Shown piece by piece: positions 46,741 to 57,441 of a stretch of DNA of 64,000 nucleotides. Under the pieces are notes generated by a model. The model saw nothing but the letters and a program-made list of their open reading frames with translations, searched no databases and was not told the origin of the DNA. Both the position numbers and the translations under genes were made by a program. The stretch lies in assembly GCA_034440575.1 (NCBI GenBank), contig JAOTOL010001462.1:737001-801000 (forward strand), read 5' to 3'. Numbering within the stretch: the stretch's first letter is position 1; the number at the start of each line of letters is the position of its first letter. The DNA is from Imbricaverruca yamaguchii (Eukaryota; Arthropoda; Thecostraca; Neoverrucidae).

Positions 46741-47716
46741 CCGCGCACGTCTGGGGGCAGATATCTGCCCCCTGCGGTTTTTCCTAATTTGCCGCCATAC
46801 TAATCGAGTTAGCAAGGCCAAACCTTGCATGGCTGCTCATTAGTCTTTTCCGCATGTCCTGATTCATTTTTAACCTTGGGTCATCTTAGGTCAGGTCACC
46901 AGGTCAGGCGAAGTGACCCAACTACACTCGGAGTTCTAGGTGGCATAACTTCCACAATAATTGGGCGATTGATTTCAAACTTACAACACGTAATGTTCTC
47001 ATCAGTGACCATAATATGTATGTCGGTTTTTTTCGTAGCATTGACCTTAGGTCAGGTCGTCGCCATGGCTTCCCCATTATAGGACTATGGTAAAATATAC
47101 AAATGTCTCCTGGTTACACATTTGCCCTCGGAATGATCTCACAACGCTTGTGGCATGTAGTTGGAAGCTATGCTCAATGTTACCGCTCAAATTTTTGCTC
47201 AGTGACCTCAGTAAGATCATCTGAGTTCACCTGAGACAACTACACATTTCGGTGCATTATATCGTACTGCATTGAGCTAGAAGGCTGAAATTACCGTCAT
47301 TATGCTTGTACCGCCAAGACGTGTCGATTGATGCATCACACGCGCTCCCTAGGCTATTCCATGACGTTGACCTGAGGTTATGGTTTCGGTTGACCCGACC
47401 TTAAATCAACCCGCCTATTGTCGATAGCACATTTCAAGGACTGTCGAATAGCGTTCGCCGTTTGTTTTATCTGTTACAGGCCCTGAGATATGAGTCAATA
47501 TCTGAGACTCCCACCCGATCTGGTCTAATTTGGCATATGATGGCCCAGTGACCTGAATATTGACCTGAGCGAAACAAAATGACCGAACACTTTCGATAGA
47601 GCATGTCACCAGCTATCCAACGCCGTTTTCCGTTTGTCGCTAGCTAGCATAGTTCTAGAGATCTTAGGGGGCAGACACCTGCCCTCCCGGACGTGCGACC
47701 GCCGGACACGCGAGTG
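46741..47716. mobile_element. TTAA-target non-autonomous transposon (family P1), uninterrupted copy
   Basis: A 976-bp element between TTAG (46737-46740) and TTAA (47717-47720). The ends read inward are CCGCGCACGTCTGGGGGCAG and CACTCGCGTGTCCGGCGG, the latter followed by CGCACGTCCGGG. A perfect 20-bp palindrome (GGGGGCAGATATCTGCCCCC, 46753-46772) sits near the left end and an imperfect one near the right. It is rich in GGTCA/TGACC words. It matches the outer parts of 51507-56252 in inverted orientation. No protein is encoded. TTAA targets suggest piggyBac or Kolobok relatives. The empty site is preserved at 38.9 and 39.05 kb. Confidence 0.85.
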
Positions 47717-47720
47717 TTAA

Positions 47721-47944
47721 AATACTACCCGATGCCTTCAACTCAAAAGAACGTGTAGTCCAGTTTAAATAGTCAACGTGACTTCAATGTGGTTCAAGTA
47801 AGAGGATATTCGACGTCAGGTTGGATCAGTGATCTCTACTAAACTTCCATCACTCCTACCACATCCAGCACTGACCATTGTGGCCAAGAAGTGATGTGAT
47901 CGACCATTTACGATTTATGTGAAAACGACCTGACGTATTCCCTC
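47721..47944. repeat. Segment C4, second part
   Basis: Continues the 38930-39240 and 16390-16460 homology (CCATCACTC-TACCACATCCA, CATTGTGGCCAA-AAGTGA, AACGACCTGACGTATTC) up to the LINE fragment. Confidence 0.6.
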
Positions 47945-48890
47945 TTATTCCGTCGTAGCGCAGTGACGACGCCGAGTCACTAGGTCGAGGGTGAAGGGGA
48001 TGTGGATAAGGGTCAGGTCTGAAGCGGAGTGGGTGTGAGAGGAAGCCAGTTCCTGGATGGGTGGGGTGGGAAGAAGTGGTGTTCGGTGAGGTCGAGTCGC
48101 GGTGGGCCGGGGAGGTCGAGGATCGGTGCGGTGGTTGAGGAGAGGGTCGGAGGTGTGCCGGGCTCCGGCCGGGCTCCGGGATGAGGGAGGTGTGCCGGCT
48201 GCTGGTGGGATGGCAGGGAGGGTGGGAGCTGGTGTTGGACGGCCTGTGGGTTTAGGTGTGGAGAGCGTCGCTGCGTAGCTTCGCCTGGCGCTTGGTGTGA
48301 TGCGGAGAGGTGCAATCGTGGCTGTGCGAGTGTCAGCGGTGGTGCGGCGTAGGTGCTGCCGTGCTGTCGCATGTGGCACCCGGTGAGTTCCCGCATACCG
48401 GCACACTTCTCTCTTGTATGCCCACTTGGGCAACCGGGGTCGGTGGCTGGGTGCGGTCCTGCGCAGCTTGCACACCTCCTTTCGGAGGAGTTGCAGTAGG
48501 GTGCTGTGTGATGACCGCACACTGACTGCATCTTGAAGTTGGCGACGGGCATGCGTGTACGCCACGTCCATGACTCAAGCAGAACCGGCACCGTAGTAGC
48601 AGATACACGTAGAGGCGTACCTCGTAGACCTTGTTGTGTATGCAGACGTGTGATGGTAGGTGTGAGTTGAAAGTCAGTACTAGAAGTTTGTGAGTCGACA
48701 TGCCTTCCGTTTAATCTGGAAGATTGCAACTGTGGCATCCAGGAGGGCTGAGGCATCGAGCAGTGCGGCGATGTTGTCAAGTGTCAAGCTATCCAACTCT
48801 GGGGCGCAAATGTAGCCCCAGCTGGTGTCCAGAGTGTTTGTAACGCGAAGGGGCAGCGCTGGTTGTTGAAGGTGGTTGTGTTTAGTAGAG
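47945..48890 (-). mobile_element. LINE ORF1 (zinc-knuckle, gag-like) remnant
   Basis: On the - strand the translation across frame changes gives VTNTLDTSWGYICAPELDSL, ALLDATVAIFQIKRKACRL, VLTFNSHLPSHVCIHNKVYE and VRLYVYLLLRCRFCLSHGRG. Three cysteine knuckles follow: RCRFC-GRGVHACP, RCSQCA-HHTAPYC and RCASCAGPHPATDPGCP. A Pro/Thr/Arg-rich C-terminal tail ends near 47945. This is the ORF1 layout of Jockey/I-type LINEs. At least two frameshifts are present. The RT-bearing ORF2 is absent: it would lie at lower coordinates, where segment C4 begins. Confidence 0.75.
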
Positions 48891-49704
48891 TGTGTGTGTC
48901 TGCGCTGCTCTGTGTCTGGACGATTATGTGTGTGGAGTGCATGTGGACCTTGAAGTGTGTTCAGTTAAGAATGTGTCGGAGTGTCCTCTCGAGTGTGAAA
49001 GGAGCCTTCTGTGTGGTGTGCCCTGTCTCTATGCACGTACCTACTAGGTAAGTGTCCCTTGTGGTGCTGGCGGCGGGCGCCATGGTCAGTAAGGGTCGAT
49101 CCCGCCCTTCCTCGTAAGTGGAGTCCCGGTCCGAAAATCGCACCGGGTGGCCCTAAATCGCGCCAGAACCATAAAATTCGCACCGGGTCCCCAACAAAAA
49201 ATTGCATCGAGGGCCTGAAATGAACAGCGTGGTTCCAATAATTCGCATAGAGGCCCAAAATCGAATCGGAACCTCAAAATATCGCTCTGGGATCACATAA
49301 TTCCCGTTGTGACACCAACTAAGCACAACGAGACCCGCTGGACTCGTGTCGAGGTCATGCATTTTGGTGGGGACCTTAAAATTTTTCTTATTGGAAAAAA
49401 AATCCTATGCCACAAAATGTGCGTCGAGAGCTCCAAATATATACAGCGGCCTGATTGTAACTTTGATGAGTGAATGACCTTGCATGACCTGAGATTGAAA
49501 ATTTCTAAACAGCCGCGAAAGGTTGAAGGAAATGGTACTGGAAATGCCCGGCGAAGCGCGCCTCCGTTCTTTCTCTCGGTGGGAAGACCTTGGGGGGCGT
49601 TAAAGATCCCCAAATAAAATAAAAGACACTCTGAAGAGTATTCGCTTTTGTTAGCTTTATAAGCATAGGAAGTTTGAGGGTTGATATAGCAGCCACCTCC
49701 TGCC

Positions 49705-49945
49705 GCTTCCAAACCTGCGCTTCCTACGTACTTTTGCGTTTACGTACATTTGCGCTTACGTACATTTGCGCATACGCACTTTTGCGCATACGTACGTTTT
49801 CCATACGGCTTTGCGCTACGTACATTAGCCATACGTACATATGCGCCTACGTATTGTCATACGTACATTCGCGCTACGTACATTTGCTTAAGTCATTTGC
49901 GTAAGTCCATCTGCCACACGCACATTCGCTTTACGTACATTTGTC
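49705..49945. repeat. Minisatellite of ~15-bp TACGTACATTTGCGC units
   Basis: About 14 degenerate units built on (A/T)TACGTACATTTGCGC. ACGTACGT steps make many units palindromic. It is absent from C1. Confidence 0.8.
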
Positions 49946-49994
49946 CGGTTACCAGTCGTGACCAAGTTTTCAAACCTTAGGAAAACCTTTTGCT

Positions 49995-50156
49995 CAGTTA
50001 TAATTGGTTCGTTATTGGTTACGACGCATCGATCGTTGAGTCATATAGCGTCGCCAATATCTCCGCCGATTGGTCGCGGGCGAAGAGTAGTGAGACTCGA
50101 ATCCACAGCCTTTCGATTGTGAGACGGGTAGCCTACCCCTAGACTACTCGTCCCCG
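49995..50156 (-). mobile_element. Short tRNA-headed insertion (possible SINE)
   Basis: Segment C1 lacks about 160 bp present here between the AGTCGTGACC block and CTTAGTTCTNATT. The insertion contains the tRNA-like sequence at 50083-50151. Confidence 0.45.
50083..50151 (-). tRNA. tRNA-Val(CAC)-like sequence, probably a pseudogene or SINE head
   Basis: On the - strand: acceptor-like ACGAGTA pairs with TACTCTT at 6 of 7 positions, A-box TAGTCTAGGGGTAGG, anticodon loop CTCACAA (CAC) and B-box GGATTCGAGTC. The anticodon stem pairs poorly and the D-arm is irregular, so a working tRNA is unlikely. Confidence 0.4.
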
Positions 50157-52015
50157 CTTAGTTCTAGTTATTATTTCTCTCGAGCAAAACTTGATAATGA
50201 ATTCGAATTAAACACTCAAAATTGTGATAGGCTGGCTCAAACCCCGAATACTGTTCGGAGTTCAACTGGGTCAATGTTCTCGCGCTAGGCCAAACTTCGC
50301 GCTGTCAGAGACAAAACGGTATGCACTCGGTGCTATAAAAAGCCATAAACCACGAAGAGCGGATATTTGTCCTAGAAGTGGCAGGAGGTTACTTAATTCA
50401 TTGCGTGATAGCACCGTGACATAGACATGACATACACCTCTGAAAAATAAAATTCACGGAAAGAATACCCCAACGAGCTAACCGCAGTTCCTTGGCAGTC
50501 CTGAGGCACAAGGTTAAAAAGAGTTATTCTCGGAATTTTAAGGGCCGTTGTTTATCCGACCTTTTGGCGATGTCATTTAGTGGCTGTACAAGACTAAGCA
50601 AGTTTGCCCCATCCGCTGCATGTAGGATAACCACTCGACGGTATGGCAGACTATATCCATATAGAACAGTAGTGGCGCAGTCAGGATTTTCTTAAGGGGA
50701 TGGGATGCTAAGGCAAGAGGGCATGTCAGGCCTATTTTTGCATTTCGATGAGCTTTCAATGCCAGTCAAATATTTACACCTTATGCTCTTAAGTACTAGC
50801 TTCCAGCCAACACCATTTATGCGAAGCACGTTGCGCACTTAGCTTTAGTAAATATGCACCTAAGTGACACGGGCAGTTCCAGTGTAAGGAAGTAGGAGGG
50901 GTTGGATTGGATCAGAACATCACAACATTGTTGAATTCTTGGAACTTCCTATGATGAAAGAATATAATAATGTTCAACATAAATGGATCAGCAAAAGACA
51001 TCGTATATAAGAGTTGTACAGTAGGTATGCCTGACTGCTCCTGAAGTTTCAGAACGCGTGAAGTTCTACGCATGTTTTATACACTGATTGGTAGACCTTT
51101 TTTGGGACGGAGGTAGATCCAGTGTAAGCAAGTCAGGCGACTACCACATTATTGTGTACTTGACATCACGTATGTTAATTGTTTTCATTTGTAGATCAAT
51201 ATGCGGTATAATAGTAGCAATATTCCTCTTTCGCTGTAAAGAAAAATGTAAGTTCAGTTGTTAAATTGTGACCATTCGCTGGGCGACCGTGTTTTCTGAA
51301 TTTCGGCTTCGCTGGATGCGCCTGCTAATTATATTTTGACCTCCAGTCCGCAATTTGTAGCACGACTTATTTCTAGTTGATTGGCGGTATTTGGCTCCGA
51401 ATGTGGGATTGATATTTAAGAGCTGTAGCACATCAAGCATTGCCATTAATCCCTTTTTTGCTTCCTGCATCGGCCGCTTTCAAAATCTCGAAATTCTGTA
51501 TTTTAACATTCGCACGTCCGGCGGTCCGCGCCAACTTCGCATGTCGGGGGGGGGGCAGATGTCTGTCCCCCTAAGATCTGTGGAACTATGCTAGCTAGCG
51601 ACAAACGGAAAACGGCGTTGGATAGCTGGTGACGGGTTCTATCGAAAGTGCTTCTGTCATTTTTTTCGCTCAGGTCAACATTCAGGTCACTGGGCCATCA
51701 TAGGTCAAATTCGACCAGATCAGGTGGGACTCAGATATTGACACATATCTCAGGACCTGCAACAGATAGAAACAAACGGAGAACGCTATTCGACAGTCCT
51801 TGAAATTCGTTACCGACAATGTGTGGTGTAATTTAAGGTCAGGTCAACCGAAACTCAAGTCCATGTCAGGAAGTCATGACCTCAGGTCAAGGTCATGAAA
51901 TCGCCTAGGGAGGTCATGCAATGTATCAATCGACAGGTCTTGGCGGCACAAGCATAATGACGGTAATTTCAGCCTTCTAGCTCAATGCAGTGATATAGTG
52001 CGCATAAATGTGTAG

Positions 52016-52320
52016 TAGGGTGTGTCACGAAGGACCTTTTTTTGGAAATTGCACTTTGCTTAGTGAAATTATCGTGCAGATCACCTAAAAAAAACCTGTG
52101 GTCGAAAGCAAATCTAAATCAAACAATAAACAAAGTATGCGACAGGCCGATAAAGAAACAAATTTCCCGTGCGCCCGGCGTTGAAGTCTCCAGTGATGGC
52201 GCTCCGTTGCGAATGGCATCTAACACCACGCGTCCGGCCACCGTCGGAGCGCCTCCGCAGCGCTGTGACGAAAAAGGCGGCAGTCGATGCTGTGGATGAC
52301 TGATGAATGGATTCTGGTGA
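52016..52320 (+). repeat. Left terminal inverted repeat of the nested transposon
   Basis: Roughly 90% identical to the reverse complement of 55452-55742. Apparent open frames of 73-90 codons in both copies (such as AKKNLWSK-like reads) are mirror images and arise from the repeat. Confidence 0.85.
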
Positions 52321-52834
52321 TGAAGCTCATTAATAAAACTCAATGAAAGTGTTTAGTGGGGTAAAAAGGATTTTGATAAGCACCAGTCGTTTAATAAGTT
52401 GCCTGGATATCTGACGCATGAAAGAAAGGTTCACTGTACGTCGCTTGTTCGTTCCATATTCAATCAGTAGATCTATCAGCGTATAATGTAAATATTTTCA
52501 CTTTTGAAAGCTTGAACATCTTCAAAATTCCTCGTCTGTTTACATCGAAGGCCAATTAAATCATTCTGAGACACTTGATATCTTATTGTTATGACAAATA
52601 GACCAGGCGAAATCGGCATCATGCTCCGTTCCACTACAACCGAAGGAGACGGGCATACAGCGACGTCACCTTTTGTACGAGCGGCCACATTTTTGTACGA
52701 ACTATCATTTTATAACTGTACTACTTGTCTACATGCTCGACAGAAAACCCGACATGAAATCCTTTTTGCTGCTGAGCACTAGCATTGCTGACCTGTGCTT
52801 CAACTTCGCCACTATGTAACTGTGGCGGGCCTCT

Positions 52835-54897
52835 TCACCAATTACCTTCAAAGACGCCTCGGTCACCACTTTCACCATCCGTTCCACCATCTGATTGTGC
52901 ACGGGGTATGGCGGTACTTCGGAGAGGACTCGCGATGATGTCTAGTAATTCATCATCGGACAGTTGTTGCGTCAAGGGCGGCTCGGTTATCGCCTCATTA
53001 CATCAATCAATCAGCTCCATGATGCTGTTTGCTCCCATATTCACTTTTGGAAGCTTGAACTTCCGCACTTCGTCAGTATCACTATCGACTTGAGTTCTGC
53101 GACACTGCTGGATTTGAGTGACCGCCCTTTCCCGTGTGGTTTGATCTTGGCCCGCTGCCATTGCTAGCAGTACTGCCTCAGGGTGACACCAGTAGCTGTT
53201 GCGCTGTATTACCGGCTGCACCATGGCCGCTATCTCAGGTCGCAAACTTTTGAGAAGTTGCACGCTGTGTAGCGCATTGCCAGGACCGTCAGAACATTTC
53301 CAGTTCTTCTTGAGAACCACATGGGAGTATAGTGGCACACGATGAACTCCGCTAGCATTCTCAGACTGTCTGATGGCTGTTCGGTTGATATGTAGAGCCG
53401 GATAATTCGCGCCGCCAGAGTCAGCCACCTGGAGTGGTTTAGTGGACCGATCTTCATTTTCGCAGTTCTATCTGAGATACAGCCCGTCGGGACACTACGC
53501 GCCAGACTGTACAGAATAGCCTGATCTGAACTTAGGTCACTGAGAATCTCCTGCGTCATTTGTGAAACATTTCCGCCATCGATTGGCTCAAAATCGACCA
53601 CTGGCAAGGTTTCTACTGCGCCTGCAGCAGCCCGGCCAATCAGCCCACTAAACGACTTAGGTCCTGTTGTGACTCCATCTAACTGGCTAAATACTGCACG
53701 AAGATTGAGTTCATTTGCATGAAGTTGGCACACAAACCAGTGGACGGGGCGTTTTTGTCCGAGCTGAAACAAACGGATAACACCACCTTTTTGGCCAGTA
53801 TTAACTCTCGTGCCGTCACAGCCAAGCACAGAAACATCCGCACCAAACTCAAATGCCACGGCGTTCAGGTCCTGAAAATGTCCTCCGCTTTCCCAGTCTG
53901 TGGGGTAAAATGTCCTAAATATGCACTGTCTGGCTCGGATACAACCACAATGTGCTCTTCCGTCTTCTTTGAACTGGCTGTCACAAGCGTGTCGTCTTTT
54001 CTACCGTCGAAGTAGAGACCAGATACACGACCTGCATGATCATCATGGCTCTGGGCTACTACCTCTCTTCTAATCCAATCCCTTGCTCGCCATACTTTTT
54101 TGCTATCCATATCGTCAGAAGTGATCCGACCAATGTCCACTTGGAAACCGTTTATGATCGCAGCACACGCACGATTAGACACTCCGTACCGATCTGCTGC
54201 TAGAGCCGTATTTAGCAGTTCGTCTGTGTTACTGTTCACCATATACTCTTACTTATTGACTACAGATGTGAGCGATGATGAATCTGTGGCGGAATCTTGG
54301 TCTGAATTAGAATCTAGCTGGGCCATTCCAGAAGGTCCCGGTTGTGGTGATGTGACTCTCTCAGCGGTCAGACGCCTCCTTTCGTCCATGGCGCGTCGAC
54401 GAGCGGTTTCACGGATATCTGCGGTGCCGATTTGCATTTGGCGAGGTCCTCTCTGGTTTTGGACAAATGGGAAACTTCATTCGTGGCACTCTGTCGGCCA
54501 TCGCACATTTGCAGCTATCGATATCAGCACATTTGCAGCGGGCTATATCAAACAATTTTCCAAACCACTCATCACCGGACGGACGTACACCTGGTGATGC
54601 CGACTTCTTTCCAGTAGTTTTCATGTATCGCAAGTAGCGATCGCGGCATTCTCGAACCATGTGTTCGACTCGGGCCCTCCCAACAATTGGTATTCCTTCG
54701 CAGCACCACATTTTCATCACACTTTCCGCGACAAACTTTATATGGGGTGCTAGCCTCTCTTTCAACCTTTTGTTCGCAACGCATGAGTCTCTATTCACTT
54801 TACTCAAGTAATTCAGAACGTCAATTCTTGTGGGCAGTCGGTTTGTTTTTAGTTCAGAAGGAACCAAAAGCCCTTTGGTGGAAGCGCAGGTCTTCAT
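52835..54897 (-). pseudogene. Decayed DDE-type transposase of the nested transposon
   Basis: This reads as one gene of roughly 680 codons broken by an in-frame stop (TAA at 54249) and at least four frameshifts (near 54430, 53870, 53340, 52990). In order: a basic N-terminus (SELKTNRLPTRIDVLNYLSK); a cysteine cluster, LFDIARCKCADIDSCKC, then QNQRGPRQMQIGTADI; the catalytic start VSVLGCDGTRVNTG; a C-x2-H motif in HWFVCQLHANELNLRAVF with LDGVTTGPKSFSGLIGRA; then ISDRTAKMKIGPLNHSRWLT and FIVCHYTPMWF; and an acidic tail PLTQQLSDDELLDIIASPL. The C-x2-H motif is shared by hAT-like and related DDE transposases. I recall similar unannotated proteins in arthropods and cnidarians but cannot assign a named superfamily from sequence alone. 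Confidence 0.7.
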
Positions 54898-54949
54898 GTT
54901 CGAACTCTTACCCCGATCACACCGACGCAGGTAATATCACACTTCACAG

Positions 54950-55200
54950 GCAGTGGGCGCAACTTGCAGACACCAAACCACACTTTTTTCGGGCCGTCCG
55001 CCGGGTCTCCGCCGCCGACTGCCTTGTCTCGGCGGCTCTCCCCTCCCCTGTCTCCCCTCCCCTCCCCTGCCCTGTCTCGCTCTTTGTGTTCTCTACCCTC
55101 ACCGTGCGCCGGCCGTCTCCCGCCCCATCCCAGCCCCTTCCTCGGGCCATGCGACGATCGCCGCCGGCTCGTGTCGCCCTCGTTAATAGGTTGTCCCTAC
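54950..55200 (-). promoter_or_regulatory. C-rich tract upstream of the transposase, possible promoter/leader
   Basis: Very C-rich on the + strand (CCCCTCCCCTGTCTCCCCTC), just before the transposase start on the - strand and next to the right terminal repeat. A promoter role is inferred from position only. Confidence 0.25.
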
Positions 55201-55451
55201 TGCTGATAATCCCAGTTTCCCTTGAAACTTGAGTAATGAAAAGGAACAGGAGACTTTGATTGACTAATAAAACAGGGATGTATGGCATGCGAAGCTATTT
55301 TGTGTCGTTAGTGGGTACGCAATTTATTCGAATGATGATTCATAGCACTGTGAAAGGTGGAGCACATACAAAGGAAAGTGGAGCAATCAGTCCTTCAGTG
55401 AAGTTTAATCTTTACAATCAGATATATCCCGGCTCCCTGATCTGTTTTTGA

Positions 55452-55742
55452 ATTACCAGAAGCCATTCATAAGTCATCCATAGCACCAACTGCCGTCTTT
55501 TTCGTCACAGCGCCGCGGCGGCGCTCCGACGGCGGCCGACGCGTGGTGTTAGATGCCAATCGCAACGGAGCGCCATCACTGGAGACTTCAACGCCGGGCG
55601 CCCGGGAAATTTGTTTCTTTATCGGCCTGTCGCATATTTTGTTTATTGTTTGATTTCGATTTGGTTTCGACCACAGGGCTTTTTTAGGTGATCTGCACGA
55701 TAATTTCACTAAGCATAAGAAAAACCGTTCAGGCGACACCTA
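55452..55742 (-). repeat. Right terminal inverted repeat of the nested transposon
   Basis: Inverted partner of 52016-52320. The outermost 20 bases are less similar (a one-base deletion gives TAGGTG against TAGGGTG). Confidence 0.85.
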
Positions 55743-56256
55743 ATGTGTAGTGATCTCAGGTGACCTCAGAGACCTTGGTGAGGTCATTGAGCAAAATGTC
55801 AGCGGTAACATTGAGCATAGCTTCCATCTACATGCATAACCGTTATGAGATCATTCCGAGCGCAAATATGTAACCAGGAAACATTTGTATATTTTACAAT
55901 AGCCCTATAATGGGGAAGTCATGGCCGCGACCTGACCTAAGGTCAATGCTACGGAAAAAAAAACGATATGCATATTATGATCCTTGATGAGATCATGACA
56001 TGCTATAAGTTTGAAATCAATCGCCCAATTATTGTGGAAGTTATGCCACCTAGAACTCCGAGTGTAGTTGGGTCACTTCGCCTGACCTGGTGACCTGATC
56101 TGAGATGACCCAGGATGAAAAATGTATGAGGATATGTGAAATAGACCAGTAAACAGCTATGCGAGGTTTTGCCTTGCTAACCCGATTAGTTTGGCGGCAA
56201 ATGAGGAAAAAACCGGAGGTGGGCAGATATTGCACCCCCGGACTTGCGCGTGTTAA

Positions 56257-57350
56257 AGGTGTAGTTAACGATATAATCTTTCGAACGATATTTGTTTTAA
56301 ATGGTTGATTGGTTAGCAAGATCTCAATGGGGCCGAACTTCCCCTTATTGGCTCCCCGAAATGGCTTTGCATGCCTTACACGATTGGGTTAGGGATTAAG
56401 GTTAAGGGCCATAGTAAGGAACAAGATGTTGAAGGAAATCTGGAAAGCAATCTCGGACAGGTCCATGAAAGAACTAGTGGAAAGGGGTGTAGATTCCCCA
56501 CAATTACAAAGCTGGATATCTCACCAAGTCGGGGGTTCGGATCCAAAGATTTTCAAATTGAATAGGTAAAGTAAGAAGCTAACAATTGCAGGGCTCCAAA
56601 GCTCAAAGCCTATGCCCCGACCCGCCGGGCATCTTCAGCTATGTCTACGGATGCTGCAGATCACGGCTGAGGATCATTGGAGACTGCATGAGCATTCAGA
56701 TGCGGCATGGATCAGTCACTTGACCGCGGTGACTTGCTTGAACGTGACCGCAGTCACTTGACCGCAGTCACGCTGCAGAGCTTTGCTTGAAGGGATTTTT
56801 TTCTGCCATTTTCCGACTTTGTATTATTATTTTGCATTGGATGCATCCAGTCGCGAGCCTGGTGGAGGGGCGGTGCAATTGTCCCCTTCAGTACAAATTT
56901 GCATTATGCATTTCATTGCAGCTGCAAGCCATTGCGTCTTGCCCACTGCCACCCCACCACTTCATCGCTTGCTTGCCCCTCTTGTGCAAACGTGTTGGTT
57001 GGGCGTCTGAACTCGTTAGTTCTTGTCTTCAATCGTGCATGGCCTTAAATGTCAGGGCTCATCCGTTATAAAAAGAGGTGGGGGTAGACATTTTTTGTTC
57101 CAGATATTGATCATTCTACCCTTGTTGGATGTAATATGATCAAATTGTGTGAACAAAAATTGGGGAATTTTTTTCTGCGAAACCTATAAGTACCGACATT
57201 TTTTCCGTTTTACCCCTATATAAGCTCCACCATGAATTGGGGGAAAATTCTGTTTATTGAAAACGCAGACCCAAATTCGGTCTTAAAAAGTGTGCTTAAA
57301 ATTGGCGTCTTTTAAAAAAGCCGATGAAACGGATATATAGCGCATACATA
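56257..57350. other. Unrecognised, with repeated GTGACCGCAGTCACTTGACC motif at 56713-56772
   Basis: The motif repeats three times and is itself partly palindromic (GTGACxGCxGTCAC). The rest shows no gene. Confidence 0.4.

Positions 57351-57352
<2 letters not shown>

Positions 57353-57415
<63 letters not shown>
57353..57415. repeat. (TA)n microsatellite
   Basis: About 30 perfect TA units immediately upstream of the GC-rich pseudogene. Confidence 0.95.
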
Positions 57416-57417
<2 letters not shown>

Positions 57418-57441
57418 ATATAATAGCGGATATATTTTTAG

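Larger units (their letters stand above)
48985..51502. repeat. Segment C4, third part, with minisatellite at 49110-49460
   Basis: Matches C1 from about 17560 to 19850 (e.g. GTGACACCAACTAAG-ACAACG, TTTGGCTCCGAATGTG, GTAAGTTCA). It ends at the TTAA site of the nested transposon. Confidence 0.65.
52016..55742 (-). mobile_element. Nested 3.7-kb DNA transposon with ~290-bp inverted repeats
   Basis: This 3,727-bp element is bounded by an 8-bp target duplication, ATGTGTAG, at 52008-52015 and 55743-55750. The sister copy at 47240-47247 has this octamer once (as CTACACAT), proving the empty site. The ends are TAGGGTGTGTCAC and TAGGTGTCGCC. The inverted repeats extend about 290 bp (52016-52320 and 55452-55742). 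They share TGCTTAGTGAAATTATCGTG, AAACAATAAACAAA and CAACGCCGGGCGC (as reverse complement). An 8-bp duplication and TAGGG ends are hAT features, but hAT repeats are normally short. One decayed transposase gene lies inside on the - strand. Confidence 0.85.
51507..56252. mobile_element. P1-family TTAA transposon, copy split by a nested element
   Basis: Flanked by TTAA at 51503-51506 and 56253-56256. The outer arms (51507-52015 and 55751-56252, about 1,011 bp together) match the complete copy at 46741-47716 along its whole length, inverted. Terminal words are CATTCGCACGTCCGGCGG (left) and CACGCGCAAGTCCGGGGG (right, read inward). The right flank at 56257 and left flank at 51502 show that it also sits in segment C4. 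Confidence 0.85.

Noticed and set aside
48013..48571. Two long overlapping - strand frames rich in Pro/Arg/Thr
   Set aside because: They are frameshifted halves of a single LINE ORF1, shown by zinc knuckles that move from one frame to the next.
54687..55232. A 181-codon + strand frame inside the nested transposon
   Set aside because: It runs antisense to the transposase N-terminus and through a C-rich tract. No domain is present, and it does not resemble a second transposon gene.
52042..55739. Two similar small proteins at 52042-52299 (+) and 55467-55739 (-)
   Set aside because: They are the same sequence in the two terminal inverted repeats. The similarity comes from the repeats, not from paired genes.
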